Source: Taenia hydatigena (lineage: Eukaryota; Platyhelminthes; Cestoda; Cyclophyllidea; Taeniidae). Taken from it: 64,000 nucleotides of DNA. The notes below the pieces were generated by a model. The model did not search any database. It worked only from the letters and a program-made list of their open reading frames with translations, and was not told the origin of the DNA. Positions 47,511-60,689 of the stretch are shown one piece after another. Location: NCBI GenBank assembly GCA_036345935.2, contig JADWOT020000001.1, positions 24,817,886-24,881,885 of the forward strand, given 5' to 3'. How positions within the stretch are numbered: the first letter of the stretch is position 1; each line of letters opens with the position of its first letter. Both the position numbers and the translations under genes were made by a program.

Positions 47511-48349
47511 CCAGCATTTTTGCTGTCGCGTGTGCTTTCGCCATGCCTCTTCAAATCAAATATGTGTAAAGAAAGGAAGGAAAACACAAGTGCAGAAAAG
47601 CGAAGCGTTTTGTGGGGCCCAATGCCACTTGAGCGCATATCAGCCTATGAGAAAAGGCTTACTTGACCTACAGGGCGAATTCACACGATATGGCGTGTTG
47701 AATCATGTGGGCAATTCCAAATCCAAATCCCACGCTTTTCATCACAGATGTGTACAGAGACACATCTTGAGAGAAAGCACAGTGCAGACCAATGGCACCA
47801 GACACTCTGCTCATCCTTCGTCCAACTAATGCAACCTCAAATATATGGGTTTGAATAGCTCCGTGGGATCACATGTCGTTCCTACTCTGAAAGCCTACAG
47901 AAGCCACCAAACTGTGGTGGCGGTGAAAGAAGGCGACATTTTGCCAAGTACCAATAAATGGGATAGATGTGCTCCTACATCAGTCTGTCTACTATAAACT
48001 CACTCGCATCACCTCCTTTTATGGAGGCGTGGGCAATGTGGACGGATTGGCAGGAGGTAGCAGAATGCACTGCCTGGCCCATAAATTGACTGACATAAAA
48101 CTCGCAATACGTTGCCATAAATGGTTAAGCCAAATGCCGTTTAAAATAAAGCGGCCAAATGGAATGGCAGAGACATCGGTGGGAATAGCTGCGGTACCGG
48201 TGTACCCACAGTAGGACGAGAGATTTACTGCCGGCTATGCTCATCGCGACAACACACAACTCTTTATGCCAAGTCTCGAAATCTAACATTTTTTACTAAG
48301 ATGCACAGTCAATCTTACACCAGAAGGTTTATCACCACTCCCATCTTTA

Positions 48350-49500
48350 CAGCAGAGAAAATAGATGCAAGTGATAGCGTACCAATAACTGGTCTGTCAC
48401 GAGATAGCGTAGGAGGTCCAACTTAACCTCCTCCTCTCTACCACGTGGCAGCAAGCAACAGAACTCCCTCGTTGGTGACGAACAGGGTTTCGACAAACAC
48501 CCACGGATTCTGCACTTTTTAAGCATCTTCTCCTCATCTACTGAGTACTTCAGTCGTGAAAAGAATACTGTCTGTGCACTCCAACAAACTATCGTTTCTT
48601 CCGATTCATGCAAACTTGATGAAGCAGGCAGATTACCAGCCATCTGACGTTTTGCCGTCACACCATCCACGTTGACAACACCAGCTCTAGTCAAACATGC
48701 CTAGGAATTTGAGCGTGCGCAACGGAGACGCTCTCCTCTTGCAGTCGTATGAGTAATGGAATATTCAATCGCTTGGGATAGCTAAATGGTTCCCAAGTGT
48801 CATATAATTGATTGCTGCGAGCTGCGCATCAACTCGCACACACTCCACCTGTAGACCAAGACATTATCAATATTTGGTTATAAAAGGCTGCCGTTCCCGG
48901 AAAATCTCTTCGATCTTAATAAGGAGGACGATTCCCACTGCGATCCCGCTTCTCATTTTGTGCTTCAATTGTGACACCTTGTAGATTCGCCGAAATGTGG
49001 TCCACACTCAATGCCCTTCGTCAGATAAAACAACAAACACACATTTGCGTAGAAATGAAATTCCACAATCGCTTACCTAACGTGAACTACCAAATGACCA
49101 TGAATCCATTTCTGCAACAGCTTCGATCTATTCATACGCATTTATAACGTTTGATTAATCTTATAAACAAAATTGGTTTCTAAACGCGCACGGACTTATG
49201 ACTAAAGGACACTTTCCTCTCAAAGCTGCGAAATATTTGCTACATTTCACCATTGCACCTAATCGGAAGCTAAAGTACTCAATAGAATGTGGGGAAATGC
49301 TTGAACAAGTACAGACCCCATGTGCACGTGCCAAAACCCTGTGCGTTGTCACCAAGCCAGTTATTCTGCGTGGGTGATTTCGTGGGCGATCACGGTGATG
49401 CCACGTAGCATAAAGGGTAAGTCAAGTCATACCCCCACGCTGACTCGTGGCAGACTAGTTGTTGGTGCTCTGTAATTTGCCACTAGAGATAGGACTTGTG
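48350..49500. repeat. Inner inverted repeat within the palindrome arm
   Basis: The stretch 48,350-48,650 read backwards resembles 49,340-49,500: shared pieces include CACGTGG/CACGTAG, the ACGCT..CTCGTG.CAGAC tract and TTGGTG(A)C. A matching hairpin lies in the right arm (57,600-58,800). The arms are diverged. This gives a nested foldback inside each palindrome arm. Confidence 0.6.
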
Positions 49501-49567
49501 GCAGCTGGGTTGGTGTGCAGTTAGTAATGGATTTCAGACGTAAGGTTTTAGACTGCGAAGCCTAGCC

Positions 49568-50990
49568 TTATGCGTGGTTCTCTCATACCCAAGTGTGGAT
49601 GGTTATGTTTCGATTTGGGATCGCAAATAAATTCATAGTCCTGTTACATATTATAAATTTCGGGAGAAAGATTGCGGGATAATTGTAACTGCGATAGACA
49701 GCGATTGTCTTAGGTGCGTTTCATGGAATGGCTTCACGGTTTTACCTGCTCAGCTCATTCTGCTTATTGGGATAGCGCAGTTTTAAGCAAAATATGCATC
49801 AACGGATTCATAAGTGCGATGCATTGCACTAGATCTTTGCTTCCATATGAGTATTATTATAAATAGTAGGTTTTCGTCAAGGTTAATGTGCTACTCTCTG
49901 CAATGGTGACGAGGAATCCACTTTTACGCAACAGCAAAGTCAACTAATGACTACTTTTCCATCAGCGTTGTGCAAAGAGAAAAATCCCACCATGCATGTA
50001 GGATGCATGTTAGTTTGCGAAGGCTGTCTTTTTGTTGAAGCGTTTGACATTTGATTTAGGATGTGCTATATAAAAAACATTCTGCAATGTAATATAACCT
50101 ACTTCTGAGAAAGAGTCGCGCGATACGGGGCATACCATAAATATTGAAAATAGGTAATGTTGAGCAATTAGAACGCAATGCCAGCAACTACTCTTCCCTT
50201 ACTTAAAGCCATATTTAACAAGTTTTTTTTACGGCAATGATTTCATTGATGATGCCCACCGCAATTTCACAGACTCACACATGAGTAATCACGGCATTTT
50301 GGCATAAAAGTTTTGGTAAGAACATGACGACTTCAGATACACAAATTCCTTAAATCGGTGAATAGAACAATAAGACATTTATAAGTACGTTAGGTGGTAA
50401 CATGTCCAGGTGGTGATTATCAGTCATGATCCATCCTATACACCATTTAACAATGTTTTATATCACAAGAATAAGTGAACCCTCAAATCTGCTGGACAAT
50501 GTAATCTAATTACAGACACCTTGATTCTGCTGAGACAATATAATGTAACTCCCACGATGGCTAGATGAGCAAATGACGTTTTCATAGAACAGTCTCCCAT
50601 CCATTTATTTATCTTTTCCTAGAATGTTGAAAACGTTTTTATTTATAGCATATGGTAGCCAGCCTCTCAGATTGGTAATCATATTAATGATCACGATTTC
50701 CTGTATTGTTGAAGTACTCGAATGTTAACAGTTTCATTAAGTGCCTCGGAGTTATACAAAAGGTGTTTTGAGCTGCAAAATGACATCATTAATGAGAAGA
50801 GCAAGGCAAGCATGATAAGGTCCTTCACTTGTCACCGGGGATTTTTCATATAAGGGAGTAAGTGGTTGTTGATTAAACACGAACGAATGAGAAATTGTTC
50901 AATTTCGGCATTGTGGAATTCTATGGTAGAGAAGGGGAGGGTCATGCGTTGCGATGATCCATATAACTAAAACAATAGATAAGTCAGATT
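49568..50990. other. Spacer inside palindrome, 3' of gene D
   Basis: No coding exon is seen. A TTTATT at 50,604-50,609 could be gene D's poly(A) signal on the minus strand. A short motif (AAGACATTTATAAGTACG at about 50,367) recurs diverged near 42,776, 42,857 and 63,975. Confidence 0.45.
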
Positions 50991-50993
50991 GAC

Positions 50994-53900
50994 TTACGCA
51001 AGCGTTGAGGTAAGAACTATCACTAGGCAAGTGAAAACGACCCCAGAGATCGCGGACGTTAAGGTAGTCCCACTTGTTGTTAGGATTTTTCTTTCTGTGC
51101 CTGTGGGGGTCGAGGTGAATCCACCAGTGGTCAAGGCTTTTGTTTCCTTGCCTGCGGAGGTCGAGGCAGGCACACTAGTTGTGAGGACTTTTGTTTCCTC
51201 GCCTGTGTAATAAGACACCCAACCAAATGTCATGAAAATCGTGAACTCAGCCAAAATCCAACAGTGTAGCAACGAAGTTTAGTTTTTACAATCTTTTACA
51301 ACATGTGATTTCATAAGCACTACTATGAGTGAATGTCGGTGAGTAGAACCCTTAGATGTAGAGGTAAGCACCATCTTCGCAGGTAAAACTTACCATCGGA
51401 CAGTGTTTTCGTGCTTGCGCTCTAAGCTAAAGCCCTGCCTCCTTTTCCAAACAGTTTCACTAACACATCATAAAATGTATCGAGGGCCAGTCACATCACG
51501 CAAAACCGTGCGTAGCTCAATCGCAAACTGTGGAGCAGCCAATATTAACAACAGCCTCATACTGATGAGCCCCACGATGTGCAATTATGTTGTGATACAA
51601 GAGACGCTGTTACGATTAACTTTTAGTTTGCATTGTCCTCCGATGTAAGTAGTGAACTGCACTAGGACAAGTGTTAACTTACCGGGTTGAAGCGTTGTTA
51701 CGCTGACAGTGTAGGTAAAAATCGCGTCTCCGCCTCTATATACAATCGCAACAAGTGTGTATAATGTAGTGGACTCCAGTCCGGCGAAATTATACACCCC
51801 CTTAGTAAAGTTTGTCCAGCCATAAAGTCTGCGGTGGGAAGAATTATATGATAAAGTCATGTGAACAATTTGCGGGTGGAATCCTGCCAAACTCTGGTTA
51901 TCCCAGCTTAACTGAATGGAAGAAGGACCCAATTTGCTGACGTAGAAGTTTGGCGGTAGTGAAGTCCTTCCCGTCTCTTGGCGTTCCGTCATTGGATCTT
52001 TAAAAAAGGTTGAATTAGCCTTTGTATAGCGAATATAGTCTTGCGACTGCAGCTTACGCACTTTTGGAGTTGTACGAAAGTTACGCCTAGCATACTGCCG
52101 ATAATAGCAGAAGCAACAGGTGAATTGATTAATACCGGGGAATGTGGGTATTGCGCAGTATTCCGTGGTACATGAATGCGCCCCAGTCCTGCGTACCTAC
52201 GTAATTTATCGCGATAACGTTAACCTCCCCTGATGTTGACGATATCACAAGCATTAGTCCATTCACCTCCCTTTTGAAATGTCTCACAGAAATTAGCTCA
52301 ACGATTGAAAATGCGGACTGCATCCATATTTAGCACCCATTTCTCTACAATGCACTAAATGCTTTCATTAGAGAGAGCATGGGTGGGGATGCTGCATCCC
52401 TGCCAGAATTGGCATGATCAGCAACAACTGGGCAGGAAGGAGTTATGTTGAGTTAGGCAACGTACTATGTGTAGAGTTTGATGTCAGGATGAGAGTGAGG
52501 CTGATGTTTTCTTACGCCTTATAGTCAAGGCGTTAAGGCAAAATGGAAGCGCGTCAAATTATATATGTATACCATTTCAAGTAGGATGCCTTGTATGCTG
52601 GAAAACGTATGTTTAAAGTTCAGTGGATAAGTCTACCACAAATGATCAAATGCTTTAATACCTGGCCTAACACAGATGCGTCGAAGTGCAAACGCAAGGC
52701 CTTTTACTATACTTATGCCAAAGTCACAACGAGTGTCAACAGTAAACACTGAAGAAAGAAAACAGTAGCTGAGATATTGAATAAACGCTTTAATCACGTT
52801 CGCCGGTCAGATACATCAGTGACATGGTGGCAAGTAAGATTAGGCAGGAAAATTATCAATAGCGGTTTGTAGCTGTTTTATTTTTACGAATGAAGAAACG
52901 CTTTACTATTCTCAGCACGTGTGCATGACAAGTTATTCTTTGGCAAATTTGTGCAGAAAACGCTGTTTTTCCAACACCTGCAATGATGTGAAGAAAACGA
53001 TGGGCATAAATAGAGTGATGTCTAGGTTAACTGCTTATCACCTGGCTTGAGGAGACTGATAGTGATTATGAAAAAATGGAAATAAACCTGGTAAGTACTA
53101 ATGCATATCGAATGATTTTGCATCTGCGCTGAAGAGGGTTGAATGTTTGATGTCCTTTACTCGCTTTGACAAAAGTGCTGTTGCTAGAAAAATTAAGCAG
53201 ACATGAAGCATTGCCTTCAAAGCCGAAACGCCAGGCGTTCATATTTTACCATGGGTTTCTAACATTATATAATGTGTTCTTGACCTGAATAGCGCTATGT
53301 ATGTGAATGATACTGCATCAGGCGGGTTATTATATCGCTTTTGTAAGGCCTTGTGAGTGAGTAAGACATGAAAATCGACATCGCTGTAAAAGTGTTTTCT
53401 TTTGTTTAGGAGCTCTTCATCACCCAATAACCAATGTGACTGCACTTGCGGCTCCATTGCCACGTCTAGCCATACCATTATATAATCGTCAATCGCATTT
53501 CTTTCTTTAATGCCCTACCAAACCCTCCATTTGTCTCAAAGCACAATTTGTGCGAATTTGTCAGGGAGTGTTACTGGCGCTTAATGAACTTGCACGCATT
53601 GTGCTCATCGATGAATCGACTGTGAAATCCTACTGCAATGCAACGCCATCCAATACGATGTTTGAGAGGATTTCTTGCTGATTGGCGACTAATTCGACTA
53701 ATGCTAAGGATCATAAGTGGCTGTCCGCACGCCGACGTTGTCGTAAAATAGGTTGATCTGACTTCCACATTCTCCATGGTTAGATGGATGCATGGCATTT
53801 GAAATGACCCGTTTCGTTTGAAAATCCAGCAAACTTAAACCAACTTATTTGCAAAATTCTAAATATTCAATTAAACACTGAAACCTACTCCTTTCAAATG

Positions 53901-56303
53901 TGTAAAGTGATTTGACGTCCTTATTTGCGTTATTCTGCTTCCATGTCACCGCAAGAAAGCATTGTGTAAAGCTGCAGAAATTGGCATTCCTTAGTTGCAG
54001 CGGTGTGATTTTCGAAGAAAAAGCAGGCAGCGTAATCACACAATTACTCCGCTTATATTACAAAACAGTTTATTTTTCTTCCTGCGCATGGATTGTGAAA
54101 GAGGAGATTGTGCTTAATTGCAACAACGCAAAACTGATTGGTTGCAAACTTTCTGACGGCAAAGAGCAATGCGTTAAAATTGATCATAATCCGCCACAGT
54201 TCTAGTTTGCTACTTATGGAGGAAGAGGTCTAGGGCAATGTTCTGTACTAATATCGCCTTCAACGCATATTTCATTCAAAATGTTTCAAAACCCCAAATA
54301 AAGCTTGTTAAACACTGTATCAATCTATCTGTCATGAGCTGGATCATTAAACCTTAGACTAATTGAGGCGGGCAGCAAGGTTTTTACCACAAGTCGGTGT
54401 GGGAGGCTGACCTTGACCCTCTAGCGTGCAGCTGCACTGTGTTTATGCAAGAAAAATCAATCAAGAAGGCAAAGCGTTTGCTGGCATTTAAGGTTTTAGC
54501 GACCGCCCACGTGTTCTCCATCTAATGAGACATCTTATCAATTATTACTTACCTCAATTTGTAATTAGCTGCATTGATTTGATTTCGCAAATTAGAGCTC
54601 AACGTTAAGCAGATCATCCCAATACAGTGGAGTAGCAAACTAACGACTACGCGTCTACTCTAGATAATCCTCGTATTATTTTAATTTTGCAAAACGTCTA
54701 AAATAGACATTACGTCAAGCCATTTCATGCAAACCTGAGATTATTATATAGCTACGCCTTGACAGTTTAATCTCATGATAAGCCAACAAAGCTCGCGTAT
54801 ACGTTATTTGGCAATGACATTAAAATCTGTGCAAGCAACATTGGTTCTGCGTGGATAAACTTAAAGAGGCTTAATTATGCTTCCCGAAAAGGTTGCCATT
54901 TCAGTTTCCAACGTCGATTCAAACTAATGTGCACTTGCAAATAAACAGGAGCAACACTCTTTCGTGCCACTGGGAATGTCTGCCATTAGCCATTAGCCTT
55001 CCGGTTGAGATATTGGAATTACAAAAACGTTATTGGATTGCGCCGAGTTCGTCTTTTAAACTACGACAATTGCATTGAATTAGATGATGCTTGAATTTGA
55101 TAGAATCACCGCCTATGAAGGTTTCCACTTTTCATGCAAATGCATTTCATTCGGAGAATTTAGTCGTCTAACCCTAATCTAGAGGTCAGTCCCCATGTGC
55201 AGCGTCAATACTTGGCAGAGAGCTATTATTTCATCACCTATTACCTGTGCGGTGATTGTCATGCACTGTCTTATTATTATTAGTCTTACGCAGTCTCGGC
55301 AAACGACTGCTTAGTCTTTCGGATGCTTTAAAACTATGGACTAATTGCAGGAAATGAGGTCGACATTTTACCTCCACCATGCTGCTTCTTCGAATTAAGT
55401 AAGCACAGAGGAAGTAATTTAGCTGGATTGTGGAGAAGTGATAAATTTTGTGGAGCTTAATGCCAATTGATGAGACATCGTGGCGGCCGAAGATGTGAAA
55501 CAGAAGTAACACAGTGAAAGTTACGCAAATGCTACTTTGCTTTAGTACTCACTGGTCTGGAGATAAATAAGTGACCACAAACAGCCAGTCAACATGGTGC
55601 AAAAAGTGAAGGTGAGAGGTCAATATCATCATATGTGCTGAAGTAGTACTAAATGCAATTTGTACATTAATGTAAACATTGTCATTCCATCTCTTCAGCC
55701 AGTGCAACAAAAAATTAGTGATTTTATTGCGTTCACACTTTCTTCATGGCAGTCACGTGTGAGTGCTATCTTTCAAAGGGGTAAAGAATGCATAGCCAAC
55801 GAATGAAGCTCCATCTACTTCCTAAAAATACCTTATAGCTAGACAATACTGCTCTGATGTTATTTAACTGGAATTATTAAGTCAGGGGGAGTTGGAAAGA
55901 GAGGTGAACAATAGTTGTAGTATTTTAGTTAGTTCCAATCATCTGTGCTAAATTTCTTTGTCGGGTTCGTTATAATCAACTAGAGAAAGCAGCTTATTAA
56001 TCAGTAGCGATAGTCAACCGTTTATGGTAAAGCGAAACGCGCTAGTGTAGGGACTTGCACTTATCAATCACAAAGAAATTAGGAAGAGTCCACCATGAAA
56101 AAAACGCAGCGGAATAAAACTATTAATTTGGGGTGGAGCTGCACAGGGAGTAATGAACGACACGTATTACAATATGTCAAATTCTTTTACGTTTACGCTA
56201 ATTAGAGTAAAACAGGAGAATGCCACTTACCACCAGCTACTCCTTTTTCTTTTAATAAAACTGCAGTTACCAAAATAACGAGACACAGTTGATTTTCCAT
56301 CAT
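50994..56303 (-). CDS. EG95-like antigen with repeated tail, gene D
   Basis: A complete gene of about 198 residues. Exon 1 (56231-56303) encodes a signal peptide (MENQLCLVILVTAVLL), starting at either of two adjacent ATGs. Exon 2 (51683-51997) encodes an FnIII domain with SSIQLSWDN and ESTTLYTLVAIVY; N-x-S/T sites are present (NQS, NSS, NFT). Exon 3 (50994-51202) encodes three tandem 17-residue units, GEETKVLTTSVPASTSA, GKETKALTTGGFTSTPT and GTERKILTTSGTTLTSA, and then the hydrophobic tail ISGVVFTCLVIVLT. All introns are phase 1 with GT-AG ends. EG95 itself has a single such unit, so this Thr/Ser-rich stalk is an expansion. The first intron is 4.2 kb. Export and surface anchoring are inferred from the family. 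Confidence 0.87.
51394..51590 (-). pseudogene. Decayed second FnIII exon inside gene D intron 2
   Basis: The minus strand keeps a donor (GATG|GTAAGT) and the final strand (KTLSDG), preceded by HFYDVLVKLFGKGG, which fits the TLYxVLAEVYG strand of gene A. An in-frame TAG and at least one frame change separate these. Its 3' flank matches the flank of the E and E' FnIII relics. Gene D thus seems to descend from a two-FnIII ancestor, as in TSOL45-like genes. Confidence 0.6.
54890..55270 (+). repeat. Shared EG95-family intron block (D copy)
   Basis: This part of gene D's first intron matches 47,130-47,510 in the same orientation. Tracts such as GAGGTCAGTCCCCATGTGCA and GGCAGAGAGCTAT are well kept, while the frame is broken. 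Confidence 0.65.
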
Positions 56304-56349
56304 GAGACCAGAAGTGCTTTGTAGCCACGACTCATGCTGCATTTATGTG
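56304..56349 (-). promoter_or_regulatory. Core promoter of gene D
   Basis: On the minus strand ACATAAATGCAGCATGAGT, then GTGGCTACAAAGCA and TCTGGTCTC lead into the start codons. It matches gene A's promoter over some 45 bases, but the TATA box is ACATAAAT instead of ATATAAAT, which may weaken it. Further upstream (56,350-56,490) matches the promoter-proximal DNA of A, E and E'. Confidence 0.65.
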
Positions 56350-56849
56350 AATGCAGCTTAGCCTATGAGAAAATGATTACTTGACCTACAAGGAGACTTC
56401 AACACAATATGGCGCATTGAATCATGTGGGGATTCCCAATTCCAACTCCCACATTCATCAGCATAGAGGTGAACAGAAACACAACTTAAGAAACTTGCAG
56501 CGTATGCTCATGTCGACGCATACGCTGTTTAACTTTCGTGTTACCTAAGTAAAAGAAACTGTAAACGGACAGTCGGCAATCGACCAAACTTAAAGTTGTT
56601 AAGCTTGAGGCCATTCAGTAAGGCTCTGCCAACTAAGTAAACTTTACTTCAATAGTTCACTGCATTGGAAGCCTAAGATTATTAATCCGCGCCATCGTCC
56701 CATAAGTAAGGGATAAAAAAAGTCGCAAAAGATAGATCTCACTTTTTCTTGGGAAACCTATCAAAGTTAAATGATAATTAGGCACTTAAGAACAGATTTC
56801 GTTAAACAAATACAATGAGAAAGAAAATCTCTAAAACACGTCTATAAGC

Positions 56850-57519
56850 AGCTCTGTAGGACCGCATACCGCTCCTGCTCTGAGGCAAGCAGAAGCCATC
56901 AAACCATGTTAGAGGAATGGTGAGTCATTTAGTCAAGCACCTTTATTGGGCTGTCTACTTTAAATCTGTTTTCAGTATTCCCTTTAAAAGAAGGGTTGAT
57001 GACGAGGATAGAAAAGGAGAAAATAGCAGATTCTACCGCTGTGTTCCTGACTCGGCTGCCGTAGAAATTGTGTTGGGGTGCCAAAAACGGTGTGGAAATA
57101 CATAGATATTTGGACTAGATGCCGTCAACGCGAAAAAAAACAATCAAAAGGTGCAGCAAGTGGTCAGTGACAATAGCTGCGGCACTGGTGTGCCCACAGT
57201 AAAATCTAGAGACGGAAAGCCCAAGTCTCGTAAAGCGTTTACAACATACGTCTGCAGCGAAGACCATGATGTCGCAAGATCGGGGAAAAATTTACTTGTA
57301 GTACTTAAACGTGTAGGAGTGAAAAGATTTTTGTTAAACACAAATAAAACAACCGTAGCAAAAGCAAATGTAAGTATTGCGTGGCATTTCTTTCATTTTC
57401 AGAGACGTTAACGGAGTTATAAAATCATTCGTAACGAAATCTTGATATTAAACCACAAACACACTGATATGAGAGCACAACTGACAATTGTGCACATCAC
57501 GACGAAAATCCACTCATGG
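56850..57519. other. Gene D upstream region, paralogous to E upstream
   Basis: Parts of this stretch resemble 47,870-48,250, for example AATAGCTGCGGCACTGGTGT. The 86-codon frame at 57151-57411 and its antisense frame are not conserved in the E copy. Confidence 0.5.
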
Positions 57520-59719
57520 GGCTAGGCTTCGCAGTCTAAAACCTTACGTCTGAAATCCATTACTAACTGCACACCAACCCAGCTGCCACAAGTCCTATCT
57601 CTAGTGGCAAATTACAGAGCACCAACAACTGGTCTGCCACGAGTCAGCGTGGGAGTATGACTTGACTTACCCTTTATGTTACGTGGCATCACCGTGATCT
57701 CTCACGAAATCACCCACGCAGAATTACTGGCTTAGTGACAACGCACAGGGTTTTGGCACGTGCACATGGAGTCTGTACTTGTTCAAGCATTTCCCCACAT
57801 TCTATTGAGTACTTTAGCTTCCGATTAGGTGCAATGGTGAAATGTAGCAAATATTTCGCAGCTTTGAGAGGAAAGTGTCCTTTAGTCATAAGTCCGTGCG
57901 CGTTTAGAAACCAATTCTGTTTATAAGATTAATCAAACGTTATAAATGCCTATGAATAGATCGAAGCTGTTGCAGAAATTGACTCATGGTCATTTGGCAG
58001 TTCACGTTAGGTAAGCGATTGTGGAATTTCATTTCTATGCAAATGCGTGTTTGTTGTTTTATCCGACGAAGGGCATTGAGTGTGGGCCGCATTTCGGCGA
58101 ATCTACAAGGTGTCACAAATGAAGCACAAAATGAGAAGCGGTATCGCAGTGGGAATCGTCCTCCTTACTAAGATCGAAGAGATTTTCCGGGAATGGCAGC
58201 CTTTTATAACCAAATATTGATAATGTCTTGGTCTACAGGTGGAGTGTGTGCGAGTTGATGCGCAGCTCGCAGCAATAACTTTTGTGGCACTTGGGATCCA
58301 TCCAGTTATCTCAAGCGATTGAATATTCCATTGCTCATACGATCGCAAGAGGAGAGCGTCTTCGTTGCGCACACTCAAATTCCTAGGCATGTTTGACTAG
58401 AGCTGGTGTTGTCAACGTGGATGGTGTGACGGCAAAACGTCAGATGGCTGGTAATCTGCCTGCTTCATCAAGTTTGCATAAATCGAGGGAAACGGTGGTT
58501 TGTTGAAGTGCACAGACAGTATTCTTTTCAAGAAGAAGAAATACAGAGCACTTTTCGAAAGGCTGATGCATATCATCGTTGCACCTAATCAAAACTAAAC
58601 TACTGAATAGGTGGGGAGAAGATGCTTAAAAAGTGCGGAATGCGTGGGTGTTTGCCGAAACTCTGTGCGTCACCAACGAGGGAGTTCTGTTGCTTGCTGC
58701 CACGTGGTGGAGAGGAGGAGGTTAAGTTGGACCTCCTACGCTGTCTCGTGGCAGACCAGTTATTGGTACGCTATCACTTGCATCTATTTTCTCTGCTGTA
58801 AAGATGGGAGTGGTGATAAACCTTCTGGTGTGGGATTGAATGCGCATCTTAGTAAAAAATGTTAGAGTGCGAGACTTAGCATAAAGAGTTGTGTGTTGTC
58901 GCGATGAGCATAGCCGGCAGTAAATCTCTCGTTCTACTGTGGGTACACCGGTACCGCAGCTATTCCCACCGATGTCTCTGTCATTCCATTTGGCCGCTTT
59001 TTTCGTAAACGGTATTTGGCTTAACCATTAATGGCGGCATTTTGCGCGTTTTATGTCGGTCAATTTATGGACAAGGCAGTGCATTCTGCTACCTCCTACC
59101 AATCCGTCTGCATTGCCCACGCCTCCATAAAAGGAAGTGATGCGAGTGAGTTTATAGTAGACAGACGGATGTAGGAGCACATCTATCCCATTTAATGGTG
59201 CTTGGCAAAATGTCTTCTTCTTTCACCGCCACCACAGTTTGGTGGCTTCTGTAGGCTCTTAGAGTAGGAACGACATGTGATCCCACGGAGCTACTCAAAC
59301 CCATATATTTGAGGTTGGTTTTCGCGTTGCATTAGCTCGACGAAGGATGAACAGAGTGTCTGGTGCCATTGGTCTGCACTGTGCTTTCTCGTGAGTTGCA
59401 TCTCTGTACACATCCGTGATGAAAAGCGTGGGATTTGGATTTGGAATTGCCCACATGATTCAACACGCCATATCGTGTGAATTCGCCCTGTAGGTCAAGT
59501 AAGCCTTTTCTCATAGGCTGATATGCGCTCAAGTGGCATTGGGCCCCACAAAACGCTTCGCTTTTCTGCGTTTCTGTTTTATTTGCTTTCTCTACACATA
59601 TTTAATTTGAAGAAGCATGGCGAAAGCACAGTGGGCGTGTACTTCGACTTAATTTTTGCAAATAACTCATATTTTAAAGAATACGAGGGACGAAAATCAC
59701 TTGTCTAGACTGCGTAAAA

Positions 59720-60120
59720 CTAAAAGCAAAAATGCTGGTGCGCAACAACGAACGCATAGGCAAGAGGTGCTGGTGATGAAGTGACAGCTCTCTGCCAATT
59801 ATTGACGCTGCACATGGTGACTGACCTCCAGACCATGGTTGGCCAACTAAGTACTATAGGTGAAATACATTTGTGTGAAAAGTAGAAACTTTCAGCAAAG
59901 GTGATACTGCGCGCCAAGGAATCATTTAACTCGACGCTCTCGTCGTATAACTTAAAACGATTAGTAGGGTGGCTTCGTAGACTCATTTATAGAACTGGAA
60001 CTTGTGTAGGGGCACGGTTATTGGCAGATACTCCCGGTGACACGTGAGAATGATGGGTCCATTGTTAGTAAGTCGACATTGATTGAAGTCAAAATGGCAC
60101 ACACAGTGTTGTTGGATGAA
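59720..60120 (-). repeat. Shared EG95-family intron block (E' copy)
   Basis: Inverted copy of 47,130-47,510, in the same place relative to the E' relic. Confidence 0.65.
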
Positions 60121-60689
60121 ATCAGTGATGGTTTTGTTGCTTGTTTTACCCATTAAGCTAGCTATACTACTGCTACCACATAAAATTTGGTATCATGATC
60201 AGATAACGTAAGCGTAATATTCTTGTTTGATTAGAGGATTTAGTTCTTGCAACTTTGTTGATTGTGTGCCTCAGTTTTGCATTGATTGGCCTGCAGGAAT
60301 GTCTGCTTTGGTCCATCTGAAATGTAGACGTATTGCGCTGAAAATAAGGAAGGCTAGACTGGTCGACATGATGCATTTAAAGGGTATACTAAAAGGAATT
60401 TTTGATTTGTTTAGGCGACAAGGAAATGTGTTTGAAAACTAGAAGTTCAAATGGTCAACCAAGTTTCTATAAGCAGTTTGCATTTCCAAGAAGGGTTTTA
60501 AATGTCTGGTCAAAAGCCACTTTCTCGCAATGGAAAATGATATTTGTAATAAAAACTACTTTGACGCGGCTTACCAGTTAGCGTGGAAATGAATGGCATG
60601 CATGTATGTCGCCTTCCTTTCGGTAAGAGGTGGTCTGAGTACACAAACACGTGTCCACGCATAGCCCAGTTTGCCACCAAAATCCGATT

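Larger units (their letters stand above)
42836..49567. repeat. Left arm of a large palindrome
   Basis: This stretch is the inverted copy of 57,520-64,000. The inner boundary is sharp: both arms share sequence down to GCCTAGC (49,561-49,567 here, complement at 57,520-57,526) and then differ. Paired positions sum to 107,087 at the inner end and about 106,836 at the outer end, so small insertions and deletions have built up. The arms match in non-coding DNA, the HSP70 relic and the antigen relic. The outer end is unknown because the right copy runs off the window. Confidence 0.92.

Noticed and set aside
47263..47829. 188-codon + strand ORF
   Set aside because: It is antisense to the old E gene intron and crosses a conserved non-coding block; the matching copies in genes A, D and E' are broken by stops.
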